Source: an uncultured Clostridia bacterium
Lineage (GTDB): Bacteria > Bacillota > Clostridia > Christensenellales > UBA1242
Length of the DNA: 64,000 bases
Direction of reading: 5' to 3'
Assembly (NCBI GenBank): GCA_930971385.1
Contig: CAKNGB010000002.1
Coordinates: 1 to 64,000, forward strand
The position numbers and the translations under genes were made by a program. The notes beneath the pieces are model-generated. The model saw nothing but the letters and a program-made list of their open reading frames with translations. It did not search any database and was not told where the DNA came from. Below are positions 25,593 through 34,818 of the stretch, piece after piece (within the stretch, counting starts at the first letter, position 1; each line of letters begins with the position of its first letter).

Positions 25593-25991
25593 ATGATTTA
25601 TGTTATATATGTGCTTGTTGGCATAATTTCTGGCATATTTGGCGGACTTGGCATGGGAGGTGGAACTCTTTTAATTCCAATTCTCACAATTTTTCTAGGC
25701 TTTGACCAAAAGTTAAGCCAAGGCATCAATCTTTTAAGTTTTCTTGTTATGGCAATTTTTTCGCTTATCATTCACTACAAAAACGGCTACATCGCCACAA
25801 AGCACCTTTTTTGGATAATTATTCCAGCAGTGATTTCTTCCGTGCTTGGCGCTTTTGCCATGACACTTATTCCTTCCAAAATTTTAAAGATGATTTTTGG
25901 GGCGTTTCTTTGCGTGCTTGCGGTTATTGAATTTATCAAGGTGTTTAAGAAGGATAAAAGCAAGAAGAATGAGAAAATCGCCAAAAAATAG
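25593..25991 (+). CDS. half-size TauE/SafE (TSUP) family transporter, second of a pair
   Basis: The 132-residue partner has the second-half TSUP motif LGMGGGTLLIPILTIFLGF, then LSQGINLLSF, four predicted helices and a basic tail. AGGAGG overlaps the end of the first half-gene, so the two are coupled. Together they make the equivalent of one full-size transporter. A 2[4Fe-4S] ferredoxin gene follows 58 bases later, so a link to redox or sulfur metabolism is conceivable but not shown. Confidence 0.8.
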   Translation: MIYVIYVLVGIISGIFGGLGMGGGTLLIPILTIFLGFDQKLSQGINLLSFLVMAIFSLIIHYKNGYIATKHLFWIIIPAVISSVLGAFAMTLIPSKILKMIFGAFLCVLAVIEFIKVFKKDKSKKNEKIAKK

Positions 25992-26049
25992 TTTACAAAA
26001 TTTGTTTTTTATGCTATATTTATCATAAGTTTTTGCATAGGAGGCAGAT

Positions 26050-26220
26050 ATGGTTGATAAACAAAAGTGTATTGGATGCGGAACTTGCGTGGCTATTTGC
26101 CCAGTTGGCGCAATTTCTTTCGACACCGACGGCAAAGCACAAATTGACAAGGCTAAGTGTATTCATTGCGGGGCTTGCCAATCAAGTTGTCCAGTAAGTG
26201 CCATCGATTTAAACAAGTAA
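26050..26220 (+). CDS. 2[4Fe-4S] ferredoxin
   Basis: The 56-residue protein contains two CxxCxxCxxxCP motifs: CIGCGTCVAICP and CIHCGACQSSCP. This is the clostridial ferredoxin pattern, with one 4Fe-4S cluster per motif set. It carries electrons in anaerobic metabolism. GGAGG precedes its ATG. The next gene starts 14 bases downstream, so they are probably cotranscribed. Confidence 0.95.
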   Translation: MVDKQKCIGCGTCVAICPVGAISFDTDGKAQIDKAKCIHCGACQSSCPVSAIDLNK

Positions 26221-26234
26221 TCACGAGGAGATTT

Positions 26235-27716
26235 ATGGAAAATATAGCATTCATTCAACTAACTGAAAGAAAAATTGAACTTAAAATCATTCAAACAAGG
26301 GCGGGACGCTATCGCATTTTAGAGGAAGTTATCAATCAATACGATTTGACGGACGACTTAACTAAGGAATGTTTGTTTACGCCAAAATCAAGACAGGATA
26401 TTTTGAAAATATTGAATATTTATAGATATACCATTGAAACATATAATGTCAGCAAAATGGTGGCATTTGCTTCAAACATCATTGTGAAGGCAAGGAACTA
26501 TCGCGGACTTTTGGATGAAATTTACACGCACACTGGCATGAATTTCATTTTAACCAATGATGAAGAAGAAGTTAAAGATGTCTATCAAGCACTCATTTCA
26601 AAAATCGATGTTTCAAAGGGTGCGGGTGTTTATATTGCTGGCTATCGCACTTATGTTTTCAAGTTCAACAGGCGCAGTGTTAACGATTTTTGTGTTGTGC
26701 CATATGGATATATAAACTTAACAGAAAACTTCTCTTCAAAAGCGGAAAGGATTTCTGCCGTTAAAAAGGAACTTAGAGATTGCCAGATTATCAAAACTTT
26801 CGACGAGGAAATTTTGGTTGGTGCTGGCGTGCCATATATTGACATTTCTCGCGTTGCCAAGAAACTTCAAAGAAACGCAGTGGAAATCGACAATAACTAT
26901 GAACTAAATAAAGATAGTTTTGAAAAAGTTGTTGCTTTTGTTAAAGACCTTGATGTTGAAAAAATCAAAAAAATTAAAGGGCTAAGTTTTGAAGGAAGCG
27001 ACAGTTTGCAAGGAGGGCTGGCAATCATCGAGGCTATGTTCGACCTATTTAAAAACGACTATATTGTTGTGACCGATGCCAATAAAATGGAAGGAAAGAT
27101 TATTGAAAACCTTGTTGGCGCACCAGTGGAGAGATATTCCGACCTTCTTTTAAACAGTTTAGACAGTTATTATGAATTTAAAAAAGAAGGCTTGTCGATT
27201 AACGCTAATGTCTATAACATGGCAATTCTTCTTTTCAAGCAACTTAAAGTTGTTCACAAACTTTCAAGAGTTTATGCAAAACCTCTTAAAATCGCCTCAT
27301 ATATGTTCGACAGCGGTAAATTTATTGACTTTAAAAACTATGAAAAACATGGTTTTTATGCCATTTTAAATTCCAACATCGTGGGTGCGTCGCAAAAGGA
27401 TATTTTGATTGCAAGTTTTGCTTGTTCCTGCCAAAACATAGACAACTTTAATTTGCAAGAAATCTTAAAATTCAAGGATGTTTTAAACGACGAAGATGTC
27501 GATGCTATAAGGAAATTAGGCATTTTGGTTAAACTTGCAGTCACTTTAAATGCCTCTCGCAAAAATGTTATCTCCGACATTATTTGCGACATCTTAGGCG
27601 ACTCTATCATCATGAAAACGGTGGTTAAAAGTGACCCTTCTTTCGAGATTATGCAAAGCATGAAATTGCAAGATGATTTTAAGAAAATTTTTAAGAAAAG
27701 TTTGCAAATTATTTAA
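26235..27716 (+). CDS. Ppx/GppA-like protein with a degenerate phosphate-binding motif
   Basis: The 493-residue protein follows the Ppx/GppA exopolyphosphatase plan. The N-terminal part contains MVAFASNIIVKARNYRGLLDE, then TGMNFILTNDEEEVKDVYQA, matching the ATSAxRxAxN and SGEEEA segments. The second actin-like lobe contains YGYINLTENF where Ppx has G-A-V-R-L-T-E. The C-terminal part (about 290-480) resembles the HD-like helical domain. The glycine-rich DIGGGSTE loop is replaced by YIAGYRTYV, so hydrolase activity is doubtful. It may be a binding or regulatory paralogue. GAGGAG precedes ATG 26235. Confidence 0.6.
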   Translation: MENIAFIQLTERKIELKIIQTRAGRYRILEEVINQYDLTDDLTKECLFTPKSRQDILKILNIYRYTIETYNVSKMVAFASNIIVKARNYRGLLDEIYTHTGMNFILTNDEEEVKDVYQALISKIDVSKGAGVYIAGYRTYVFKFNRRSVNDFCVVPYGYINLTENFSSKAERISAVKKELRDCQIIKTFDEEILVGAGVPYIDISRVAKKLQRNAVEIDNNYELNKDSFEKVVAFVKDLDVEKIKKIKGLSFEGSDSLQGGLAIIEAMFDLFKNDYIVVTDANKMEGKIIENLVGAPVERYSDLLLNSLDSYYEFKKEGLSINANVYNMAILLFKQLKVVHKLSRVYAKPLKIASYMFDSGKFIDFKNYEKHGFYAILNSNIVGASQKDILIASFACSCQNIDNFNLQEILKFKDVLNDEDVDAIRKLGILVKLAVTLNASRKNVISDIICDILGDSIIMKTVVKSDPSFEIMQSMKLQDDFKKIFKKSLQII

Positions 27717-27808
27717 CTTATAAATATCATAAAATTAAACATAATAAATAGTATTAACAATTTGTTGATTTTTGATGTAAATAATAGAAAAACTTTTTAG
27801 GGAATTGT

Positions 27809-28951
27809 ATGGAGAAGAAGGGCGGAGTTTGGAGAATTTTACTTATCATTGGCATAGTAATAGTTGCAGTGTTACTATGCTATTTTTCCGTTGTACTTTA
27901 CTTTTACTGCACAAAAACAAATGATATTTCCTCTAAACTTTCGCTTTTCAACCTCTTTTCCGACGAGCAAGTGGGCGAAATGTATCAAGATGTTTCGTAT
28001 GAAATTAAAAATGGCGAGGATGACACATATTACGGTGTTAATGTGAACGAAAATGGCTACCTTTTAACTGTTGCGCATAATGTGGATGAAAACGAGGAAT
28101 TTCTTGCATTCAGCAAAAATGGCACAGTGTTCAACGGCGAACTTGTGTTTTGCGATGATAACTATAACCTTGCAGTTATAAAACTTTATGATTTGCAAGA
28201 CAGCGAAAAAGTGCTCAGTTTGCCATATGTGAGACTGAGCGGAGTTTCTTTCTTTAATTCTTCATATATCTCAATTGGCAAAACCAGTGATGAAGAAATT
28301 TCCACTGCAACAAATGTTGACTACACCTATCAAGCAATAAGTTTAACCACTCAGCACGACGGCATTGATGTTGTTGACAGCATCTACACAAACGCCATTA
28401 TGTTTGAAAGCGAAAATGATTCTTACGGACTTTTTGATAAGCGAGGAAATTTAGTTGGGCTCACTTATGCCTATGCCGACACCTCAGAAGGAAGGGAATA
28501 TTTTGCAATTCCTGTTGATTTATTTGACAACACATTAAATAAAATTATATCATTAAATGGAGAAAGGCTTCAAAACGCACTTGTCAACAGTTTGCACGGC
28601 TATGATATGTTTGAATTTGAACAATATCTTTCCTATCCAATATCCGAGAGTTCTGGCGTTGACCAAATTTTCTTTGATGGCGCTTGGCAGATTGTGGATG
28701 AAAATGTGCATTCCTATTATGCTTCTGGCTTAGACGGCTTCTATCTCACAGAAAATTTAACATATAACGAAACTGTGATTCCAAAAGGCTCAATGATTCA
28801 AAGTGTGACTTACAACAATTTTTCCTATCAAATCACTGTAAGGCTTGATTTAGTTGATTTGTTGTATCAAGCAAACACTTGCGAAACTTTAACAATAACC
28901 TACACTAATATGCAAACAGGAGAGCAGACAGAGACACAAATTTTAGTTTAA
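27809..28951 (+). CDS. membrane-anchored HtrA-like trypsin-fold protein with a broken triad
   Basis: The 380-residue protein has one N-terminal membrane helix (about 8-32) and an external chymotrypsin-like domain. His90 sits in GYLLTVAHNV, as in HtrA. The Asp position reads YNLAVIKL (Asn120). The Ser position reads NDSYGLFDKRG, where HtrA has GNSGGPL; aligned on the Leu, the catalytic serine is Asp204 with a serine displaced by one. It is probably inactive as a protease. No PDZ domain is obvious; the C-terminal 100 residues form a separate domain. It may act as a scaffold or binding protein. The mreB-like gene follows 11 bases later. Confidence 0.6.
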   Translation: MEKKGGVWRILLIIGIVIVAVLLCYFSVVLYFYCTKTNDISSKLSLFNLFSDEQVGEMYQDVSYEIKNGEDDTYYGVNVNENGYLLTVAHNVDENEEFLAFSKNGTVFNGELVFCDDNYNLAVIKLYDLQDSEKVLSLPYVRLSGVSFFNSSYISIGKTSDEEISTATNVDYTYQAISLTTQHDGIDVVDSIYTNAIMFESENDSYGLFDKRGNLVGLTYAYADTSEGREYFAIPVDLFDNTLNKIISLNGERLQNALVNSLHGYDMFEFEQYLSYPISESSGVDQIFFDGAWQIVDENVHSYYASGLDGFYLTENLTYNETVIPKGSMIQSVTYNNFSYQITVRLDLVDLLYQANTCETLTITYTNMQTGEQTETQILV

Positions 28952-28962
28952 AAGAGGTGTGT

Positions 28963-29964
28963 ATGAGAAAATATAAATACGCCATTGAAATGGGTGGAGG
29001 CTTCACCAACATATATGTGAAAGGGCAAGGTTTGGCACTTAAAGAGCCAACGCTTGTTGCTGCTGAGCCAACAGAAGAAGGGTATAAGGTGATTGCACTT
29101 GGTTTGGATGCCAAACGCTTGGTTGGCAAAACCAAGGAAAACATTGAAATTTTCACACCTTGTGTTTATGGCGAACACAGCAATTATGAATATAGCGTGG
29201 TGCTTTTAAAACATCTTCTTTCAAAAGTTGGATTTAAACCAAATGAAGATAATGTGCTTTTCTTAACACCTTGCGGAATCACTGCACATGAAAAGGATAA
29301 CATTTTAAGAGTGTGCGAGTCTGTTAACATGGGCTATGTCGATTTAATTCCAGCGGTTATCTGCTCCTGTGTGGGCGAGGGAAGAAAGATTGACGGTTCA
29401 AATGTTCACATGGTTGTTAACATCGGCGGAACTTACACCGACATCGCCGTTATAAATATGTCTAACATCATGAAAGGAGCAACTCTCTCAATAGGCGGAA
29501 AATCTATCGACGCTTCCATTGTAAATTATCTTGCATATAAAGACGAACTCGTGATTGGACTTTCAACTGCGGAAATCCTTAAAAATGATGTGGGAAGTTT
29601 GTATGAAAACGACACTCTTAACATGGAAGTGACAGGTGTTGACCTTAAAACGAAATCGCCAAAAACAGTGGTTATAAGTTCCTATGACCTATTGAACGCC
29701 ATCGAGCCATTTTTTGCGGAAATTGTTAGAGCCATCGACACCACAATCAACACTTTGCCACCAGAGGTTGTGACTGACATCATAAACAATAAGATTTTGG
29801 TGTGCGGAGGCGTGGCAAAACTTCAAGGCTTGGAGCATTTCTTTAAAAAACATCTTAAATATCCAGTGCAAATTTCCGAGGACACTGACTATATCACAAG
29901 TTTGGGCGCGGGAAAACTCCTTTCCGACCAACCACTTCTTGAAAGCGTGTTAAAAAGATTGTAA
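28963..29964 (+). CDS. MreB/Mbl-like bacterial actin
   Basis: The 333-residue protein fits the MreB family. KYAIEMGGGFTNIYVKGQG resembles phosphate loop 1 but lacks the usual DLGTANT. NIGGTYTDIAVINMSNIM matches phosphate loop 2. ILVCGGVAKLQGLEHFFKK and SLGAGKLL match the adenosine-binding end. It presumably forms membrane-bound filaments that guide cell-wall synthesis. No mreC or mreD genes are adjacent. Its partner here is the degenerate HtrA-like protein gene just upstream. AAAGAGG lies before ATG 28963, which I prefer over GTG 28957. Confidence 0.8.
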   Translation: MRKYKYAIEMGGGFTNIYVKGQGLALKEPTLVAAEPTEEGYKVIALGLDAKRLVGKTKENIEIFTPCVYGEHSNYEYSVVLLKHLLSKVGFKPNEDNVLFLTPCGITAHEKDNILRVCESVNMGYVDLIPAVICSCVGEGRKIDGSNVHMVVNIGGTYTDIAVINMSNIMKGATLSIGGKSIDASIVNYLAYKDELVIGLSTAEILKNDVGSLYENDTLNMEVTGVDLKTKSPKTVVISSYDLLNAIEPFFAEIVRAIDTTINTLPPEVVTDIINNKILVCGGVAKLQGLEHFFKKHLKYPVQISEDTDYITSLGAGKLLSDQPLLESVLKRL

Positions 29965-30073
29965 TTCATAATTTTAACAAATACTTATCAAAATCTTTAA
30001 AAATAAGCATGATTTCGACATTAAAATTTCAATTTTTCTTTGAAAATAGAATTTCAAATCGAGTGTGATAAAA

Positions 30074-30125
30074 CAAAAAATCCACTAAATTTGCGGTTGA
30101 AATTGCTAAATTAGTGGATTTTATT
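30074..30125. terminator. bidirectional terminator
   Basis: AAAAATCCACTAA pairs with TTAGTGGATTTT across a 22-base loop that can itself fold. It lies between the convergent mreB-like gene and the 30132-30470 gene. Confidence 0.7.
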
Positions 30126-30131
30126 TTAATA

Positions 30132-30470
30132 TTATTCTTTAATTTTATCTTCAAGTTTTTCTTCCTTTTCCTCTTGCTTACTTGCGGAAATAAGTTTTGT
30201 TTGGCAATCAAGCAAAGCGTTTTGTATAGAATTAGCAGTGCGTAGAAACATATCAACATTTGTTTTTACAAGAGGGAAATTTATATCTCCTGTTTTATTG
30301 CCAGCATCTTGAAGTGAAGAAAGAATTGGAAAATTTTCTCCAACTTTACCCTTTATGTTTTTGTGTGTTTGCGTTTTAAGTTCGTTAGCAATTGCATTCG
30401 CAACGTCTAAAATTTTTAATGCTTCATTAAGATCATTTAATGCACCCTTTCTTTTTTCTTCAACAGTCAT
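30132..30470 (-). CDS. hypothetical helical protein, 112 residues
   Basis: AAGGAG precedes the ATG, and a consensus promoter lies upstream. The product looks mostly helical, with EALKILDVANAIANELK in the first half, and the last 20 residues are nearly all Lys and Glu. No membrane segment or signal peptide is seen. I recognise no family. It lies between two plus-strand transcription units and is transcribed alone. Confidence 0.6.
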   Translation of the reverse strand: MTVEEKRKGALNDLNEALKILDVANAIANELKTQTHKNIKGKVGENFPILSSLQDAGNKTGDINFPLVKTNVDMFLRTANSIQNALLDCQTKLISASKQEEKEEKLEDKIKE

Positions 30471-30491
30471 ATTTGCTCTCCTTATGCTAAC

Positions 30492-30520
30492 ATTTTACCA
30501 CAACCTATTTATGTTGTCAA
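30492..30520 (-). promoter_or_regulatory. promoter of the 30132-30470 gene
   Basis: On the minus strand, perfect TTGACA, a 17-base spacer and TAAAAT, about 22 bases before the ATG. Confidence 0.7.
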
Positions 30521-30567
30521 TAGGTAATTTTTTGCTTGTGTTTAATTTTACTTTGTGCTTTAATCGT

Positions 30568-30597
30568 TTGCAAAAATTTTAGGCGGTGTGATAAAAT
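30568..30597 (+). promoter_or_regulatory. promoter of pcrA, predicted leaderless
   Basis: TTGCAA, an 18-base spacer and TAAAAT (30592-30597). Six bases separate the -10 box from the ATG at 30604, and no Shine-Dalgarno site is present. Confidence 0.5.
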
Positions 30598-30603
30598 GAA
30601 ATC

Positions 30604-32745
30604 ATGGAAAAATTTGACATCAATTCTCTTAACGACGAACAGAAGAAAGCCCTCTATGAAACCGAGGGTGTTGTGCTTGTGACGGCGGGCGCTGGAAGTG
30701 GAAAAACGCGCCTTTTAACTCACAGAATTTGTCATTTAATTTTGGATAAACACATTTCTCCATACAACATTCTTGCCATAACTTTCACAAATAAGGCGAC
30801 AAACGAAATGAGAGAGCGGGTTCTAGCTATGTGCGATTGCAACATTTGGATTTCCACTTTCCACTCGATGTGCGTGCGAATTTTAAGGCAAGAAATTGAA
30901 GTTTTGGGAGATTACACAAGAAATTTCACAATAATCAGTGAAACCGACCGCGATAAAATTTTAAAAGAGATAATAAAAACGCTAAATCTCGACGAGGAAG
31001 ATTTGGAAAAGGTGGAAATGCACCTTGACAACATCAAAAACAAAGGGCAGGATATAGAGGAATATTTTAACTATTTGATGCAGTTTGGCAACAAAAACAA
31101 TTTGAAGAATTATTATCAAGCGGTTTGTTTATATGAAGAAAGGCTGAGAAAGAGCAATAGCCTTGATTTTGACGATTTGCTTAATATTACGCTTCAAATT
31201 TTCAATAACTATCCAGAGATTTTGAATAAATATGCTGAAAGGTTTAGGTATATTTTGGTGGACGAGTTTCAAGATACCAATCTTGTGCAGTATAAGCTTA
31301 TTAAACTTCTCTCTTCCGTTTGGGGAAATCTTTTTGTTGTTGGCGATGAGGACCAGTGCATCTATTCTTGGCGAGGAGCAAACTACAGAAATATTTTAAA
31401 TTTGAAAGAAGATTTTAAAGATGTTAAAGTTTTTAAATTGGAAAGAAATTATCGTTCCAGCAAAAACATCTTGGATATTGCCAATAATGTGATTTCCAAT
31501 AACAGTGAAAGGCTAGAGAAAAATCTTTGGACAGATAAAGACGAGGGGCTTCCACCAGTTATTTACACTGCATATGACGAGCGAGATGAAGCACAATTTG
31601 TGGCTCGAGAAATTTTGAACTTGGTGGATGAGGGCTATTCGTTCAGCGATTTTGCCATTTTGATGAGAATAAATGCACTTTCTCGTTCGGTGGAAGAGGG
31701 ATTATTAAATTATAATATTCCATACAGGCTTTATGGCGGGCAGAAATTCTTTGAGAGAAGCGAAGTGAAAATTCTTCTTGCATATATCTCTATTTTTGTC
31801 AATCCGAAAGACGAGATTTCTCTTCTTAAAGTTATCAACTTTCCAAAGCGAGGCATCGGCGATGTGGCAATTTTGAACTTAAAAAAAGAGGCGGGAGAGA
31901 ATGACTTACTTTCCTATCTAACCAGCGAAAAGTTTCAGTTTAGTAAGTATTACAGTAAACTTAAAGCATTTGTGGAAGGATATAAGAGTTTATTACATGA
32001 TATGCCAGCGCTAAGCTTAGAAAAATTCGCGCAAAAGGTGTTGGAAGTTTTTGGAATTATCTCTGCCTATCAAGGAAAGGATGAAGACAGTGTTAACAGG
32101 CTTTCCAATATCGACAGTTTTCTTGCTTCCGTTAAAGAATTTGAAGAGCAAAATGAGGACCCAACTTTCATCGACTATCTTGCAAGCGTTATGCTTCGTT
32201 CTGACCAAGACGACATCGAAAACGGCGGAACGGTGAGTTTGGCGACCATCCATGCCGTGAAAGGTTTGGAATTTAAAGTGGTGTTTGTGATAGGCTTGGA
32301 AGAGGGAATTTTTCCGCTAACTCGAGCCAACAACAGCAAAAGCGAGTTGGAAGAGGAAAGAAGGCTTTTGTATGTGGCAATAACGCGAGCGGAGGAAAAA
32401 ATCTATTTAACGCACGCAAATAGGCGATATATGTATGGCAAAACGAATAATGAGGTGGAAAGCCGTTTCCTAAAAGAACTTCACATTGTGGAAAAAGCGG
32501 ATAAAACAAAAGTAAAGGTGCCTAAGCGAAAAGATGACTTTTTTCTTCCAGAAAAAGAGGAAGAAGCCTTTGTTAGTGGTCTGAAAGTGGGCGACAAAGT
32601 TGAGCACACAAGGTTTGGCGTGGGCAAAATTAAAGCAATATCTGGTGACGGACTTGTTGGTAGAATAGATTTTGAAGATTTTGGCGAAAAAGAACTTATG
32701 TTAAACATCGCCACACTTAAAAAATTGGAGGAGAAAGATGAATAA
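30604..32745 (+). CDS. pcrA: ATP-dependent DNA helicase PcrA (UvrD/Rep family)
   Basis: The 713-residue superfamily 1A helicase has Walker A in TAGAGSGKTRLLTHR, motif Ia AITFTNKATNEMRER, Walker B LVDEFQDTN, motif III EDQCIYSWRGA, motif IV LERNYRSS, motif V HAVKGLEFKVVFV and motif VI RRLLYVAITRAEEK. The C-terminal KVGDKVEHTRFGVGKIKAI is the Tudor-like end that in PcrA contacts RNA polymerase. It unwinds DNA 3'-5' in repair and in conflict resolution. It overlaps ligA by 8 bases, the usual pcrA-ligA pairing in Bacillota. Confidence 0.96.
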   Translation: MEKFDINSLNDEQKKALYETEGVVLVTAGAGSGKTRLLTHRICHLILDKHISPYNILAITFTNKATNEMRERVLAMCDCNIWISTFHSMCVRILRQEIEVLGDYTRNFTIISETDRDKILKEIIKTLNLDEEDLEKVEMHLDNIKNKGQDIEEYFNYLMQFGNKNNLKNYYQAVCLYEERLRKSNSLDFDDLLNITLQIFNNYPEILNKYAERFRYILVDEFQDTNLVQYKLIKLLSSVWGNLFVVGDEDQCIYSWRGANYRNILNLKEDFKDVKVFKLERNYRSSKNILDIANNVISNNSERLEKNLWTDKDEGLPPVIYTAYDERDEAQFVAREILNLVDEGYSFSDFAILMRINALSRSVEEGLLNYNIPYRLYGGQKFFERSEVKILLAYISIFVNPKDEISLLKVINFPKRGIGDVAILNLKKEAGENDLLSYLTSEKFQFSKYYSKLKAFVEGYKSLLHDMPALSLEKFAQKVLEVFGIISAYQGKDEDSVNRLSNIDSFLASVKEFEEQNEDPTFIDYLASVMLRSDQDDIENGGTVSLATIHAVKGLEFKVVFVIGLEEGIFPLTRANNSKSELEEERRLLYVAITRAEEKIYLTHANRRYMYGKTNNEVESRFLKELHIVEKADKTKVKVPKRKDDFFLPEKEEEAFVSGLKVGDKVEHTRFGVGKIKAISGDGLVGRIDFEDFGEKELMLNIATLKKLEEKDE

Positions 32746-34699
32746 ACTTGAAAGAATGAAATTTCTTGTTCAAGAGGTTAATAAGCATAATTATAACTAC
32801 TATGTTTTAGATAATCCTACCATTTCGGATAAGGAATATGACGCGCTTTACTATGAACTTGTTGACCTTGAAAAAGAACTTGGAATAATTTTACCAAACT
32901 CTCCAACTCAGCGTGTGGGAGGCGAGGTTTTAGATAAATTTCAGAAAAAAAGACATGAAATTCGCCTATATTCGCTTAACAAAGTGAGAAGTTTTGAAGA
33001 TTTGGGCGACTTTATGGCGGAAATGGCAAAATACGAGAAAAATCCAACTTTTAGTTTGGAATATAAGTTCGACGGGCTTACTGTTGTTGTGGAGTATGAA
33101 AACGGCGTGTTTAAGTCGGCAACAACAAGGGGTAATGGAGAAATTGGCGAGGATGTGACAGAGCAGGCAAAGACCATTAAAAGCATTCCTCTTGCCATTC
33201 CATTCAAAGGTCGTTTGATTGTTCAAGGCGAAGGCATGATGACGATGAAAGCCTTTAAAAAATATAACAAAACCGCCGAAATTCCGCTTAAAAATCCACG
33301 AAATGGCGTGGCTGGTGCGATAAGAAATTTAGACCCAAAGGAAACTGCAAGAAGGAGTTTGGATTATTTTTGCTATGCGGTTTTGCTTGCAGAGGGAAAA
33401 AGTTTTAAAACGCAAAAAGAAATGCATGAGTTTATTGAAGAGCAGGGCTTTTTGACGGGCGGATATTTTAAGATAATTTCCACTTTAAAAGAGGCAGAAA
33501 AATATATTGAAGAGGTGGATGAGGTCAAAAATTCGCTGGATGTGATGATTGACGGAATGGTTTTAAAACTAAACGAGGTTGCACCGCGTGAAGAAATCGG
33601 CTTTACCAACAAATTTCCAAAGTGGGCAAGGGCGTTTAAGTTTGAGGCTATGGAAACCTCCACCATTTTAAAGGATGTGGTTTGGCAGGTTGGACGCACT
33701 GGCAAAGTTTCGCCAATCGCCATTTTAGAGCCCGTGGAACTTGCAGGAGCAACAATTTCGCGCGCCACATTAAACAATATGGACGACATCAAAAAGAAAG
33801 GCGTTTTAAAAAATTCAAGAATTTTCATAAGGCGTTCTAATGAGGTTATTCCAGAGGTTTTGGGTTTGGCAGAAAAATTAGAAAATTCCACTGAGATTGA
33901 AGAGCCATCATATTGCCCATGCTGTGAAAGTAAGTTGGTGAAAAAAGGTCCGCTTCTTTATTGTTTAAATCGCGACGGATGCGAGGAGCAGATAATCAGC
34001 AGGCTCACTCACTTTGTTTCGAGAGAGGCTTTCAACATTGAAGGGCTTTCTGAAAAAACACTTTTAGCGTTATATCACAAGGTTGGTGTTTGCGAGTTTT
34101 CTGATTTATATAACCTAACTGCTGACGATTTAAGAAAACTTGACAACTTTAAAGACAAAAAAACAAACAACATAATTAATTCGATTAATCGCAGTAAGGA
34201 AGTGGAATTATATAGATTTTTGTTTGCGCTTGGCATAAACGAAGTGGGAATTAAAACAGCAAAAGATTTGGCCAAGAAATTTAAAAAATTAAATGCTATT
34301 ATGAAAGCGTCGAAAGAGGAACTTCAAGAAGTTGACGATGTTGGCGAAGTTATTGCAGATAACATTGTGGAATATTTTAAAGACGAGGAAAATGTCAAGG
34401 AAATTGAACGACTGTTTAATAACGGCGTTTCCATTTTAGAGGTGCAAGAAAATGAAAATTCACTTTTTAAAAACATGACCTTTGTTTTAACTGGAACACT
34501 TGAAAATTACACGAGAAGTGAGATGAGTGCAATCATTGAAAAACATGGCGGAAATGTTTCTTCATCGGTTTCCAAAAACACCACCTATGTGCTTGCAGGA
34601 AGCGAGGCAGGCAGTAAACTTGACAAAGCCAAAAGTTTGGGCGTTAAAATAATTTCTGAAAATGATATTCTTGAAATGTTGAAAAATGCCGAAAATTGA
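32738..34699 (+). CDS. ligA: NAD-dependent DNA ligase LigA
   Basis: The 653-residue ligase has all the standard modules. These are the NAD-binding Ia domain (YYVLDNPTISDKEYDALYY), the adenylation motif with the nucleophile Lys in LEYKFDGLTVV, and an OB fold. A four-Cys zinc finger (CPCC, then a later Cys pair), helix-hairpin-helix repeats and a C-terminal BRCT domain (FVLTGTLENYTRSEM) follow. The active-site motif reads KFDG instead of the common KxDG with Ile or Val, a minor variation. It seals nicks in replication and repair. Confidence 0.96.
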   Translation: MNKLERMKFLVQEVNKHNYNYYVLDNPTISDKEYDALYYELVDLEKELGIILPNSPTQRVGGEVLDKFQKKRHEIRLYSLNKVRSFEDLGDFMAEMAKYEKNPTFSLEYKFDGLTVVVEYENGVFKSATTRGNGEIGEDVTEQAKTIKSIPLAIPFKGRLIVQGEGMMTMKAFKKYNKTAEIPLKNPRNGVAGAIRNLDPKETARRSLDYFCYAVLLAEGKSFKTQKEMHEFIEEQGFLTGGYFKIISTLKEAEKYIEEVDEVKNSLDVMIDGMVLKLNEVAPREEIGFTNKFPKWARAFKFEAMETSTILKDVVWQVGRTGKVSPIAILEPVELAGATISRATLNNMDDIKKKGVLKNSRIFIRRSNEVIPEVLGLAEKLENSTEIEEPSYCPCCESKLVKKGPLLYCLNRDGCEEQIISRLTHFVSREAFNIEGLSEKTLLALYHKVGVCEFSDLYNLTADDLRKLDNFKDKKTNNIINSINRSKEVELYRFLFALGINEVGIKTAKDLAKKFKKLNAIMKASKEELQEVDDVGEVIADNIVEYFKDEENVKEIERLFNNGVSILEVQENENSLFKNMTFVLTGTLENYTRSEMSAIIEKHGGNVSSSVSKNTTYVLAGSEAGSKLDKAKSLGVKIISENDILEMLKNAEN

Positions 34700-34818
34700 T
34701 GAAATTTTTGTGATTTTTTGCTTTAAAATGTGATTTTTTACAATTTATTCGTTTAGAAACAAAATTTCCTTGCTTGAATTTGTTTATTTATGATATAATT
34801 TGCAAAAGAGGGAAGAGT

